Source: an uncultured Porphyromonadaceae bacterium (GTDB lineage Bacteria; Bacteroidota; Bacteroidia; Bacteroidales; Muribaculaceae). From it: 64,000 nt of DNA. A program made the translations under genes and the position numbers. Under the pieces are notes generated by a model. The model saw only the letters and a program-made list of their open reading frames with translations, ran no database searches and was not told where the DNA came from. The stretch spans positions 122,337 through 186,336 of the forward strand of contig CANSRU010000002.1 of the NCBI GenBank assembly GCA_947649495.1. Reading direction: 5' to 3'. Positions 25,481 to 33,450 of this stretch are shown here, in pieces. Position 1 is the stretch's first letter, and each line of letters begins with the position of its first letter.

Positions 25481-26782
25481 ATGCAGGAAGACACAAAAGT
25501 TAATGGCCATCGCATGAAGGTGGCGCTCGTGTGCCACAGCGATACCCTCGGAGGTGCGGCGGTGGTCACTTACCGTCTGATGAACGCGCTGTGTGCCGAA
25601 GGGGTCGATGCCCGAATGGTGGTGTTCAGCCGTCTTTCCGATGACGCCCGTGTGCTTGAGGTGTCAAACCGTGTGGTGCGCGGCTGGACTTTTCTTGGCG
25701 AACGTTTCGGGATAGCCATGGCCAACGGTTTTTCGCGCGAGAACCTCTTTAAGGTGTCCACCGCATCGACCGGGGTGGCCCTCCACCGCCATCCGTGGAT
25801 AAAGGAGGCTGATGTGGTGGTGCTCAATTGGGTGAATCAGGGTATGCTCTCGCTCCGCGGAGTAAGGAAACTGACGCGTATGGGCAAGCCGGTGGTGTGG
25901 ACCATGCACGATATGTGGAACATAACCGGTATATGCCATCATGCCTATGAGTGCACCAACTATAGGAATGAGTGTGGCGAATGCCGGCTGCTGGCATCGT
26001 CGTCGCCAAAAGACCTGTCGAATAAGATATGGCGTAAGAAAAAGAAACTTTACGATAACAGCGGAATAACCTTTGTGGCCGTGAGCACATGGCTGGCCGA
26101 GTGCTGCCGGAGAAGCGGTCTTATGAATGGCCGTGATGTGAGGGTGATACACAATGCTTTTCCGGTCGATTCGTTCAATACCCGGCCGTCGGCGCCGCTG
26201 TCGTGGATAACTCTTAAGAATTGTCCCAACATTATCCTGATGGGAGCGGCCCGGCTCGACGACCCTATAAAGGGATTGCCGTATGCCGTAGAGGCGCTCA
26301 ACTATCTGTTTGACAACAATCCGGAGCTGTCGCGCGACAGTGTGGCGGTGTTTTTCGGAGATATCCGCGATAAAAACGCTCTTGCCGACCTGCGTTTCCC
26401 GCATCAGGCAATCGGAAGGATAAACGATGCCAATACATTGCGCAATCTCTACGCCTGTTCGAAAGTGGTGCTGTCGACATCGCTCTACGAGACATTGCCC
26501 GGAACATTGATTGAGGGGCTTGCCGCAGGTTGCCGTGCCGTGACATTCGGACGTGGCGGACAGTCGGACATCGTAGACCACAAGGTGAACGGCTATATAG
26601 CCGACTATTGCGACGCGCACAGTGTGGCCGAAGGCATAACATGGGCGCTCACCGGCGAGGCCGACCGCGAGGCGATGCATGAGGATGTGCGGCGCCGTTT
26701 CTCGTCGAAGTCTGTTGCCACGCGCTACATCGAACTGTTCAAAGAACTGCTGCATAAGGATAAAGTTGCAGAAAATATGTAA
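25481..26782 (+). CDS. Glycosyltransferase, GT4-like (GT-B fold)
   Basis: 433 aa. The N-terminal Rossmann half begins KVALVCHSDTLGGAAVVTYRLMNAL, the donor/acceptor loop typical of GT4 enzymes. A WTMHDMWNITGICHHAYEC segment with Cys residues (HxxxC and CxxC spacing) is common in a subgroup of Bacteroidota GTs. The C-terminal half carries the nucleotide-sugar region (IGRINDANTLRNLYACSKVVLSTSLYETLPGTLIEGLAAG), with the family's E-x7-E motif. Sugar and acceptor are unknown. The first ATG is used; a later ATG 11 codons on would also fit. Co-oriented with the flippase and DUF389 gene, it likely contributes to a surface glycan. Confidence 0.85.
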   Translation: MQEDTKVNGHRMKVALVCHSDTLGGAAVVTYRLMNALCAEGVDARMVVFSRLSDDARVLEVSNRVVRGWTFLGERFGIAMANGFSRENLFKVSTASTGVALHRHPWIKEADVVVLNWVNQGMLSLRGVRKLTRMGKPVVWTMHDMWNITGICHHAYECTNYRNECGECRLLASSSPKDLSNKIWRKKKKLYDNSGITFVAVSTWLAECCRRSGLMNGRDVRVIHNAFPVDSFNTRPSAPLSWITLKNCPNIILMGAARLDDPIKGLPYAVEALNYLFDNNPELSRDSVAVFFGDIRDKNALADLRFPHQAIGRINDANTLRNLYACSKVVLSTSLYETLPGTLIEGLAAGCRAVTFGRGGQSDIVDHKVNGYIADYCDAHSVAEGITWALTGEADREAMHEDVRRRFSSKSVATRYIELFKELLHKDKVAENM

Positions 26783-26787
26783 CTTTG
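26780..26787 (+). promoter_or_regulatory. Candidate -7 element for argS
   Basis: TAACTTTG overlaps the end of the glycosyltransferase gene and sits 35 bp before the argS ATG. No TTTG is found at the standard distance upstream, so it is a partial match. Confidence 0.45.
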
Positions 26788-26822
26788 CACTCCATTACTC
26801 ATCAAACAAACATAAAAAAGAT

Positions 26823-28610
26823 ATGTCCATAGATAACATAATAGCTCAGGCTGTGGCACGTGCGGTGAAGGAACTGTACGGTGTCGAGACTGCCCCCGGC
26901 TCTATTCAGCCACAGACAACAAAGAAGGAATTTGAAGGAAATCTCACCATCGTCGTGTTCCCATGGGTCAAGGCGGCGCGCAAGTCGCCCGAGGCTGTGG
27001 GTCAGGAGATTGGCGAATGGTTGGTCAACAATGAACCGGCTGTCGACCGCTTCAATGTGATAAAAGGTTTCCTCAATATCGTTATCGAACCGAGTTTCTG
27101 GTCGTCGGTGCTGAACCACATTGAGCATACCCCCGGTTACGGAACTGTTCCCGTTACCGATGAGTCGCCGTTGGTAATGGTGGAATATTCATCGCCCAAC
27201 ACAAACAAACCACTCCACCTCGGCCATGTGCGTAACAACCTGCTCGGCTATTCACTCGCAGAGATTCTGAAGGCATGTGGCAACAAGGTTATAAAGACCA
27301 ACATTGTCAACGACCGTGGCATACATATCTGTAAATCCATGCTGGCGTGGAAGAAATGGGGCGAGGGTGCCACACCCGAATCGCGTGGCGTGAAAGGCGA
27401 CCACCTTATTGGTGATTTCTATGTGCTTTTCGACAAGCATTACAAGGCCGAAGTGGCTTCGCTCATCGAATCGGGCATGACCAAAGAGGAGGCCGAGGCT
27501 GCCTCCCCGCTCATGCAGGAAGCGCGTGCCATGCTGCGTGCATGGGAAGCTAAGGACCCCGAGGTGCGCGGACTTTGGGAAACCATGAATTCGTGGGTAT
27601 ATGCCGGTTTTGACGAGACCTATCGCCGCATGGGTGTGGATTTTGACAAGATATACTATGAGAGCGAGACTTATCTCGAAGGTAAGGAGAAGGTGCTCGA
27701 AGGTCTTGAAAAGGGCTTAATGTACCGTAAGGAGGATGGTTCCGTGTGGGCCGACCTTACCAATGCCGGGCTTGACCACAAGTTGCTGCTGCGCAGCGAC
27801 GGCACTTCAGTGTACATGACACAGGATATCGGTACCGCCAAATTGCGCTACCGCGACTTCCCCATCGACAAGATGATCTATGTGGTGGGCAACGAGCAGA
27901 ACTATCATTTTCAGGTGCTATCCCTGTTGCTTGACCGTCTCGGCTTCAAATGGGGCAAAGACCTGGTGCATTTCTCCTACGGCATGGTCGAACTGCCCGA
28001 AGGAAAGATGAAGAGCCGCGAGGGAACAGTGGTGGATGCCGACGACCTCATGGACGATATGGTGGAAACGGCGCGTGCCGTGAGCGAGCAGCTGGGTAAG
28101 CTCGACGGATGCACTCCCGAAGAAATCTCGGCCATCACCGAGATGGTGGGATTGGGTGCGCTCAAATATTTCCTGCTCAAGGTCGATCCACGCAAGAACA
28201 TGACATTCAATCCCAAGGAATCGATAGACTTCAACGGCAATACCGGTCCGTTCATTCAGTACACTTATGCCCGTATCCGTTCGGTGTTGCGCAAAGCCGC
28301 CGAATCGGGAATGGAAATCGGCGACTATATAGCCGTAAAGCCCGGCGAACGGGAAGTGGCATTGATTCAGCGCCTTGCCGACTATCCGTCGGTGGTGGCC
28401 GAAGCCGGCCGAAGCTACAGCCCCGCGCTTATAGCAAACTACGCCTATGAGCTTGTGAAGGAATACAATCAGTTCTATCACGACTGTTCCATACTCAAGG
28501 AGGAGGATGCTGCCGTACGCTCACTGCGTCTGGCACTTTCCGAATGCACCGCGCGCACCGTCAAGGCTGCCATGGGGCTTCTGGGTATCAAGGTTCCTGA
28601 ACGAATGTAA
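26823..28610 (+). CDS. argS: Arginyl-tRNA synthetase
   Basis: 595-aa class I synthetase charging tRNA-Arg. It has the ArgS-specific N-terminal domain, then the HIGH-type motif in SSPNTNKPLHLGHVRNNLLG (about 123-140) and the KMSKS-like GKMKSREGTVVDADDL (from about 393), both as expected for ArgS, whose KMSK motif is often degenerate. The catalytic middle includes VYVVGNEQ-type strand YVVGNEQNYHFQVL, and the C-terminal DALR-type anticodon-binding domain begins near FIQYTYARIRSVLRKA. The ATG giving MSIDNIIAQAV is chosen; upstream in-frame codons lie inside the glycosyltransferase gene. Confidence 0.97.
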   Translation: MSIDNIIAQAVARAVKELYGVETAPGSIQPQTTKKEFEGNLTIVVFPWVKAARKSPEAVGQEIGEWLVNNEPAVDRFNVIKGFLNIVIEPSFWSSVLNHIEHTPGYGTVPVTDESPLVMVEYSSPNTNKPLHLGHVRNNLLGYSLAEILKACGNKVIKTNIVNDRGIHICKSMLAWKKWGEGATPESRGVKGDHLIGDFYVLFDKHYKAEVASLIESGMTKEEAEAASPLMQEARAMLRAWEAKDPEVRGLWETMNSWVYAGFDETYRRMGVDFDKIYYESETYLEGKEKVLEGLEKGLMYRKEDGSVWADLTNAGLDHKLLLRSDGTSVYMTQDIGTAKLRYRDFPIDKMIYVVGNEQNYHFQVLSLLLDRLGFKWGKDLVHFSYGMVELPEGKMKSREGTVVDADDLMDDMVETARAVSEQLGKLDGCTPEEISAITEMVGLGALKYFLLKVDPRKNMTFNPKESIDFNGNTGPFIQYTYARIRSVLRKAAESGMEIGDYIAVKPGEREVALIQRLADYPSVVAEAGRSYSPALIANYAYELVKEYNQFYHDCSILKEEDAAVRSLRLALSECTARTVKAAMGLLGIKVPERM

Positions 28611-28658
28611 TAAGACGTGTGTTAACTACGTTGTAATAATAAACGATAAATACGAATT

Positions 28659-29366
28659 ATGAATACTAATAACTATCCGGAATACTATTCCGACTCTATT
28701 TCGCTCGAAAACCGCGTGTCGCAGGTTATGAAGCGCGTATATGTCAAGATGTTTCTTGGCCTTCTCGTCACAGCATTTGTGTCGCTGTGGTGCGTCCAGA
28801 CCCCGGCTGTGATATCCTTTTTCGTAGCCAACCGATGGGTGATGTGGGCTCTGATAGCCGTTGAGCTCGGCATGGTGTTTGCCATATCGGGTGCCATATC
28901 CAAGATGAGTTCGGGTATGGCCACACTGTTGTTCTATCTCTTTGCTGTGGTCAACGGCCTGATGCTATTCCCGATATTCTTCGCCTATTCTCCCGGCTCG
29001 ATTGCCAAGACATTCTTCATTACGGCAGCCGTTTTCGGTGCCATGAGCGTCTACGGCTTTTTCACCACCAAGAATCTCGCGCGCTGGGGTTCGGTGCTGT
29101 TCATGCTCCTAATCGGCTTGATTATATGCTCGTTGGTTAATATTTTCCTCCATTCAAGCACTATGGATTGGATTATATCCCTGGCCGGTGTGGCTATATT
29201 TGTAGGACTTACTGCCTGGGACACCCAGCAGATCAAGGCCATGGCGCTCAGTATGCCTGCCGATAGCGTAGGCCGTCTCGCTACCGTGGGCGCATTGTCG
29301 CTCTATCTCGACTTTATCAACCTTTTCCTCTACTTGCTCCGTTTCTTCGGCAGCAGCCGCGATTGA
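28659..29366 (+). CDS. Bax inhibitor-1/YccA family membrane protein
   Basis: 235 aa with seven hydrophobic segments and the BI-1 signature near the C-terminus (DTQQIKAMA, then ATVGALSLYLDFINLFLYLLRFFG), including the conserved aspartates of the Ca2+/H+ leak pore. N-terminal ENRVSQVMKRVYVKMFLGLLVTAFVS is also typical. Bacterial members modulate membrane proteases or leak cations; the exact role here is unknown. It is followed 29 bp later by a good terminator, so it is the last gene after argS or a single unit. Confidence 0.93.
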   Translation: MNTNNYPEYYSDSISLENRVSQVMKRVYVKMFLGLLVTAFVSLWCVQTPAVISFFVANRWVMWALIAVELGMVFAISGAISKMSSGMATLLFYLFAVVNGLMLFPIFFAYSPGSIAKTFFITAAVFGAMSVYGFFTTKNLARWGSVLFMLLIGLIICSLVNIFLHSSTMDWIISLAGVAIFVGLTAWDTQQIKAMALSMPADSVGRLATVGALSLYLDFINLFLYLLRFFGSSRD

Positions 29367-29395
29367 TGAAGCGATAATTCAACGAAACATTATGG

Positions 29396-29435
29396 TGCGC
29401 CCGCGTATATATTGCGTCGGGCGCATATCTTTTTA
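29396..29435 (+). terminator. Intrinsic terminator after the Bax inhibitor-1 gene
   Basis: tgcgcccg (29396-29403) pairs with cgggcgca (29418-29425) around a 14-nt loop, followed by TATCTTTTTA. Confidence 0.8.
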
Positions 29436-29452
29436 TGGTATAATGTTGTTAG

Positions 29453-29842
29453 ATGGAGAAAGACTTTTGGTTTATGGACAATCGAATTCAAGTGAAAAGA
29501 GTTTATGATGACCCCGACGGAACCGAACTTGCCGATGGATTCCGTGTGTATGTCGACCGCCTTTGGCCGCGTGGGGAGTCGAAGGTCAAGTTTCATTACG
29601 ACCTTTGGGCCAAGGATGTGGCGCCATCCAATGAACTGCGCCGGTGGTTTCATCAGGACGCCGAGACCCGCTGGCCAGAATTTTGTGAGCGGTACAGGAC
29701 CGAACTCCGGACCAATCCGGCTTTTAAAATTTTTGTGCAGGAACTGAAGCCGTACAGTAAAATCACATTGCTCTACAGCTCCAGCGACCGGGTGCGCAAT
29801 AATGCCATTGTCCTTGCATCCGTTCTTTCCGATGCGCTATAA
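29453..29842 (+). CDS. DUF488 family protein (YeaO-like)
   Basis: 129 aa. The domain is recognisable from FRVYVDRLWPRGESK, WAKDVAPSNELRRWFHQD and the terminal TLLYSSSDRVRNNAIVLASVL, which match the YeaO/DUF488 family, where the final stretch usually reads LLYaakD. The function is not established. An alternative start 7 codons downstream (MDNRIQVKRVYDDP) is closer to the usual family N-terminus and may be the real one. Single gene between a terminator on the left and a converging sigma factor gene on the right. Confidence 0.85.
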   Translation: MEKDFWFMDNRIQVKRVYDDPDGTELADGFRVYVDRLWPRGESKVKFHYDLWAKDVAPSNELRRWFHQDAETRWPEFCERYRTELRTNPAFKIFVQELKPYSKITLLYSSSDRVRNNAIVLASVLSDAL

Positions 29843-29875
29843 AAAATGGAGTGCCCGGTATCTGGTTCCGGGCAC
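29841..29875 (-). terminator. Terminator of the ECF sigma factor gene
   Basis: gtgcccgg (29851-29858) pairs with ccgggcac (29868-29875); read on the minus strand the stem is followed by TCCATTTTTT. On the plus strand there is no T-run, so it probably serves the minus-strand sigma gene only, about 115 bp after its stop. Confidence 0.65.
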
Positions 29876-29990
29876 CCCTGCAAAATGTTTTAAGGATAAT
29901 GTGTTTGGGGATAGTTGCTTTATTCTATTGTATCTTGAATCTTATTGGTTGTGAGGGAGGGGGGATTTATATAATCTGCTGTATCAGTTC

Positions 29991-30494
29991 TTAACGGTAG
30001 TCTGCGAAACGCTTCTGGAGCTCCTGGCGGGCGAAGAAAATGCGGCTTTTGATAGTGCCGAGCGGAAGATTCATCTCGTCGGCGATCTCGTTATACTTGT
30101 AACCGGCTACGTGCATGGAGAAGGGTACACGGTACTTTTCGGGGAACTCGTTTATGGCGTCGGTGATCTCGGCAGCCGAGAAAGAACCTTCGGGCGATTC
30201 GATACCGGAGTCCTGCGACAGGTTGAGGTGGTAGCAGTCCTCGGTCTGGTCTATGACTGTTGCCGAGCGTACGATCCTGCGGTAGTTGTTTATGAATATG
30301 TTACGCATTATGGTGAACACCCATCCCTTGAAGTTTGTGTTCTCGACATATTTGTCTCTGTTGTCGAGCACCTTCAGGGTGGTATCCTGCAGGAGGTCGT
30401 ATGCATCGTCGCGGTTGGAAGTCAGCATGAAAGCGAAGTTGAGCATGTTAGCCTGAAGGCTCATGAGTTTTGTCTGGAAAGCGTCGGAGTTCAT
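29991..30494 (-). CDS. ECF-type RNA polymerase sigma factor
   Basis: 167 aa. Region 2 spans the N-terminal half (MLNFAFMLTSNRDDAYDLLQDTTLKVLDN, then FKGWVFTIMRNIFINNYRR, the -10 recognition helix). Region 4 spans the C-terminal half (LPEKYRVPF-like FPEKYRVPFSMHVAGYKYNEIADEM, then LPLGTIKSRIFFARQELQKRF, the -35 recognition HTH). It lacks the 1.1 region and therefore belongs to the extracytoplasmic function group. No anti-sigma gene is adjacent, as the next gene to its left converges on it and the one to the right is divergent. Start chosen at MNSDAFQTKL; another ATG ten codons earlier is possible. Confidence 0.9.
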   Translation of the reverse strand: MNSDAFQTKLMSLQANMLNFAFMLTSNRDDAYDLLQDTTLKVLDNRDKYVENTNFKGWVFTIMRNIFINNYRRIVRSATVIDQTEDCYHLNLSQDSGIESPEGSFSAAEITDAINEFPEKYRVPFSMHVAGYKYNEIADEMNLPLGTIKSRIFFARQELQKRFADYR

Positions 30495-30564
30495 AACAGC
30501 AGATTTTATAGATTGAATAAACAAAGTGTTGAAAAAGCGTCAGGGTCATTATCGACCTCTGATG

Positions 30565-30593
30565 CAAAGGTACGCAGAAATGAGAAAAGCAAA
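30565..30593 (-). promoter_or_regulatory. Probable promoter of the ECF sigma gene
   Basis: On the minus strand TACCTTTG (plus 30565-30572) is an exact -7 match. TTTG (plus 30590-30593) lies 17 bp upstream, a little closer than usual. The leader to the start codon would be about 60 nt. Confidence 0.55.
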
Positions 30594-30857
30594 GAATATG
30601 CAAATTAAAGAATGTTAAAATAATCACGAAGTTGTTACAGTGGTATGTAATAGTTTGTATGATAGTGTTTTAAATTTTAAAATTGTCGGTGTCAATTTTG
30701 TTACAAATTTGATGATTTTCTGTTTCTTTGTCTACCCGTAGGTTATATAATCGATTACGGCAGGTGTCGGCGGCTAACTTTTGAAACCGGCGTTTGTTCT
30801 GATTGATGACACACGCGCGTGTGCGATGTTTTATATTTAATATTTTTTATTTAAAAA

Positions 30858-30891
30858 TGTGTCATTGGGCGGGAGATTTGGAGTAACTTTG
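30858..30891 (+). promoter_or_regulatory. Probable promoter of the FKBP gene cluster
   Basis: TAACTTTG at 30884-30891 matches the -7 consensus. TGTG at 30858-30861 with a 22-bp spacer is a weak -33 element. The first FKBP start is 49 bp downstream. Confidence 0.55.
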
Positions 30892-30940
30892 CCAGTCACA
30901 ACACTAATGTTGCATTCAACTGAAAACAAATAACTATAAT

Positions 30941-31567
30941 ATGGAAAACAAAGAACTTGACCGTATAAGCTATGCTCTTGGTCTGAGCATGGGAAACAAC
31001 TTCAGAAGTAGCGGAATTGAAAAAATCGATGTAGCCGACTTTGCCGCAGGTGTGGCCGCTGTGTTCAGTGGCGAGACTCCCCGCATGAGCTACGACGAGG
31101 CTAAAGAGGAGATACGCACATTCTTCCAGGCCATGGAGGAGCGCCAGCAGGAGGCCGCCCGAAAGATGGGTGAGGTCAATGCAGCCGCCGGCGAGGCATT
31201 CCTCAAGGACAATGGGGCAAGAGCTGAGGTTAAGACCACTGCCTCCGGCCTTCAGTATGAAGTGCTCGAAGAGGGCACCGGCGCCCAGCCTCAGTCGGGC
31301 GATCAGGTTACGGTACACTATACCGGCAAACTTATCGACGGTACTGTGTTCGACAGCTCGGTAGAGCGTGGTGAGCCGGCCACATTCGGCGTTACCCAGG
31401 TGATACCCGGATGGGTTGAGGCTCTCCAGATGATGAAAGAGGGTGCCAAATGGCGTCTGTTCATCCCGTCGAATCTCGCCTATGGTCCTAACGGTGCCGG
31501 CGGTGTGATTGGTCCGAATGCCACGCTTATATTTGATGTGGAACTCATCAAGGTAATCAAGAAATGA
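30941..31567 (+). CDS. FKBP-type peptidyl-prolyl isomerase, cytosolic (first of four)
   Basis: 208 aa without a signal peptide: the start MENKELDRISYALGLSMGNNFR resembles the FklB/FkpA dimerisation region. A charged helical linker leads to a complete FKBP domain (about 105-208). Proline-isomerase pocket residues are present: HYTGKLIDGTVFDSS (Tyr, Phe, Asp), FGVTQVIPGW (Val-Ile and the floor Trp), NLAYG (Tyr), and the final phenylalanine of LIFDVELIKV. It should isomerise Xaa-Pro bonds and act as a folding helper in the cytosol. Its stop overlaps the next FKBP start as ATGA. Confidence 0.92.
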   Translation: MENKELDRISYALGLSMGNNFRSSGIEKIDVADFAAGVAAVFSGETPRMSYDEAKEEIRTFFQAMEERQQEAARKMGEVNAAAGEAFLKDNGARAEVKTTASGLQYEVLEEGTGAQPQSGDQVTVHYTGKLIDGTVFDSSVERGEPATFGVTQVIPGWVEALQMMKEGAKWRLFIPSNLAYGPNGAGGVIGPNATLIFDVELIKVIKK

Positions 31568-32421
31568 GTTTAGGCAGAACCCTTGTCGCCCTGTTGTTGC
31601 TCGTGGCCTGTTGTGGTGCGGGCAATGCTGGTGGCAGAACGCTCACACGCATGGAGAGCGATTCCTTGTCGGCCGCTTTGGCCACTATCTGGGGCGACTA
31701 TATCAAAAATAAGGTTGCCAAAGAGGGTGCTGAGGTGAATGCCGAATATATGCGTGGGGTTGAGGAAGCCATGAAGCTGGCTGAAAACAACGACGCCTAC
31801 TTCCGCGGGCTTGCCGAAGGTATCACCATGAACAATAGGCTTGAGCAGGTGGAGGAGCTTGGAGGTGTTAGCGTGGACCGCTCGCGCTTCGTGCACTATC
31901 TCTCGCGCATAGCCAAAGGCCGTCCCGCCGGCAACTACACCGCGGCATCGGCCGATGCGTTCATTACATTCCTTATGACTAAACTCACCCGCGAGGCTAA
32001 GATAGTCGATGGCTCTGCGGCGTTTCTTGAGGAGCAGGCCAAGCGCGAAGGTGTGGTGAAAACTCCTTCCGGACTGCTTTTTGAGGTGATTACTGAGGGC
32101 GAGGGCGAAAAGCCCGGTCCTAACGATAAGGTCCTCGTCAACTATCAGGGCGCGTTTATCGACGGACAGGTATTCAACCGCTCTGAAGAGGGACGGCCGA
32201 TGGCATTCGACGTCGCGAAAACAATCAAAGGTTTCAGCGAAGGATTACAGATGATGAAAAAAGGCGGCCGCTATCGCCTCTATATCCCATCCTCGCTCGG
32301 ATACGATGCCGAGGGCGGAATCCCCGGCACGATACCTGTAGGTGCCGCTACCATATTCGATGTCGAGCTTCTCGACCTCCGGCATGTGGACGCACCTCAC
32401 ACTGAAGAACAGAAAAAATAA
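31564..32421 (+). CDS. FKBP-type protein with altered active site, exported (second of four)
   Basis: 285 aa. A hydrophobic N-terminus (TLVALLLLVACCGAGNAGG) marks export; the CC pair could be a lipobox. An N-terminal helical region and the linker AFLEEQAKREGVVKTPSGLLFEVI precede the FKBP domain. Pocket positions differ from its neighbours: FNRS replaces FDSS (Asp to Asn), KTIKGF replaces VIPGW (Trp to Phe), and LGYD replaces AYG. Activity may be reduced; a chaperone role is possible. Translational coupling to the first gene (4-bp overlap) argues for joint expression. Confidence 0.87.
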   Translation: MSLGRTLVALLLLVACCGAGNAGGRTLTRMESDSLSAALATIWGDYIKNKVAKEGAEVNAEYMRGVEEAMKLAENNDAYFRGLAEGITMNNRLEQVEELGGVSVDRSRFVHYLSRIAKGRPAGNYTAASADAFITFLMTKLTREAKIVDGSAAFLEEQAKREGVVKTPSGLLFEVITEGEGEKPGPNDKVLVNYQGAFIDGQVFNRSEEGRPMAFDVAKTIKGFSEGLQMMKKGGRYRLYIPSSLGYDAEGGIPGTIPVGAATIFDVELLDLRHVDAPHTEEQKK

Positions 32422-32447
32422 CTTAACAATAAACTATTTAACCAATT

Positions 32448-33353
32448 ATGAAAAAATTACTTATGGCATGTGGAGTAGCCGCTGTGGCTCTCGGCATCGC
32501 AAGCTGCTCCGGCTCAAGCACCGGTGCTCCCACCACCTACGAAGATTCACTCTCCTACTACATGGGCAAGACCCAGGGCGCATATTTCGCTCAGAACATC
32601 GTTACTATCCCTGAGCCCGACCGTGCTAAATTCGATAAGGAATCATTCCTCCGCGGTCTGAAGACCGTGCTCGAGGCCGATACTGCTGAAATAGGCTATC
32701 TTTATGGTCTCAGCGTAGGTATGAACCTTGGCCAGCAGCTCGCCATGATGGACCGTTCGGGTGTTCCTGTAAACCGCAAGATGCTTTACGCCCAGTTTGC
32801 CGAATCTTTCAAAAAGGACAGCGTTTCGCAGGAAGAGATGGAGAAACTCAATGTAACTCTTAACGAACTCATGTCGGCCGCTCACGAAAAAATGCTCGCC
32901 AAGCAGCAGCAGGATCAGCAGGAAGCCATGAAGAAACAGCAGGCTGAGGCTGAGAAGAACACTGCCGCCGGCAAGGAATTTGTAGAGAAGGCAAAAGCTG
33001 CCGACAACACTATCCAGACCACCGAATCTGGCCTCTCTTACAAGGTAGAGAAGCAGGGCGAAGGTGCTAAGGTAGGTGAAAACGACGTTGCCAAGGTGAT
33101 ATACACCGGCAAGCTCATCGATGGCACTGAATTCGACTCATCGAAAGGCGAGGCTGTTTCGTTCCGTCCCACCCAGGTGGTTCCCGGTTTCGGCGAAGCC
33201 CTCAAGATGATGAACAAAGGTTCTAAATACACCATCTACATCCCCGGGCAGCTCGCATACGGTCAGAATGGTACCCCCGACGGTAAAATTCCTCCTATGG
33301 CCACTTTGGTATTTGAATTGGAAGTGGTAGATATCGAGCCCGCCGGCAAATAA
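32448..33353 (+). CDS. FKBP-type peptidyl-prolyl isomerase lipoprotein (third of four)
   Basis: 301 aa with lipobox IASC, Cys20, followed by Ser-Gly-Ser. A helical N-terminal domain (DSLSYYMGKTQGAYFAQNI) is followed by a long charged coiled helix (KQQQDQQEAMKKQQAEAEK), as in FkpA and Mip, where such a helix links dimerisation and catalytic parts. The FKBP domain has IYTGKLIDGTEFDSS, TQVVPGF (Trp replaced by Phe), and LAYGQNG. It is probably periplasmic and membrane-tethered. The gap to the previous gene is 26 bp; a terminator follows. Confidence 0.9.
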   Translation: MKKLLMACGVAAVALGIASCSGSSTGAPTTYEDSLSYYMGKTQGAYFAQNIVTIPEPDRAKFDKESFLRGLKTVLEADTAEIGYLYGLSVGMNLGQQLAMMDRSGVPVNRKMLYAQFAESFKKDSVSQEEMEKLNVTLNELMSAAHEKMLAKQQQDQQEAMKKQQAEAEKNTAAGKEFVEKAKAADNTIQTTESGLSYKVEKQGEGAKVGENDVAKVIYTGKLIDGTEFDSSKGEAVSFRPTQVVPGFGEALKMMNKGSKYTIYIPGQLAYGQNGTPDGKIPPMATLVFELEVVDIEPAGK

Positions 33354-33380
33354 TCTGACTTCATTACACTGAAAACAAAC

Positions 33381-33430
33381 ACGAAATGCGGCAGCGGGCT
33401 TGTTCCGCCACCGCATTTCGTTCGTTTTTT
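33381..33430 (+). terminator. Terminator between third and fourth FKBP genes
   Basis: cgaaatgcgg (33382-33391) pairs with ccgcatttcg (33411-33420), then a run of T at 33425-33430. The fourth gene starts only 20 bp later, so partial read-through or a separate promoter within this region must feed it. Confidence 0.8.
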
Positions 33431-33450
33431 ATATATAGTTTCAACAATCT

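Larger units (their letters stand above)
30495..30940. other. AT-rich divergent intergenic region between sigma factor and FKBP genes
   Basis: About 446 bp with no supported gene. It contains promoters for both flanking units (next two entries). The centre (about 30640-30860) is very AT-rich and carries a few short dyads, for example ttttaaattttaaaa near 30670, but no hairpin with a T-run or recognisable riboswitch fold. Confidence 0.5.

Noticed and set aside
29851..29875. Plus-strand terminator for the DUF488 gene
   Set aside because: The hairpin has no T-run on the plus strand; the poly-T follows it on the minus strand, so it was assigned to the sigma factor gene.
29991..30494. Housekeeping sigma-70 (RpoD)
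   Set aside because: Only regions 2 and 4 are present in 167 residues; regions 1.1, 1.2 and 3 are lacking, so it is an ECF-type factor.
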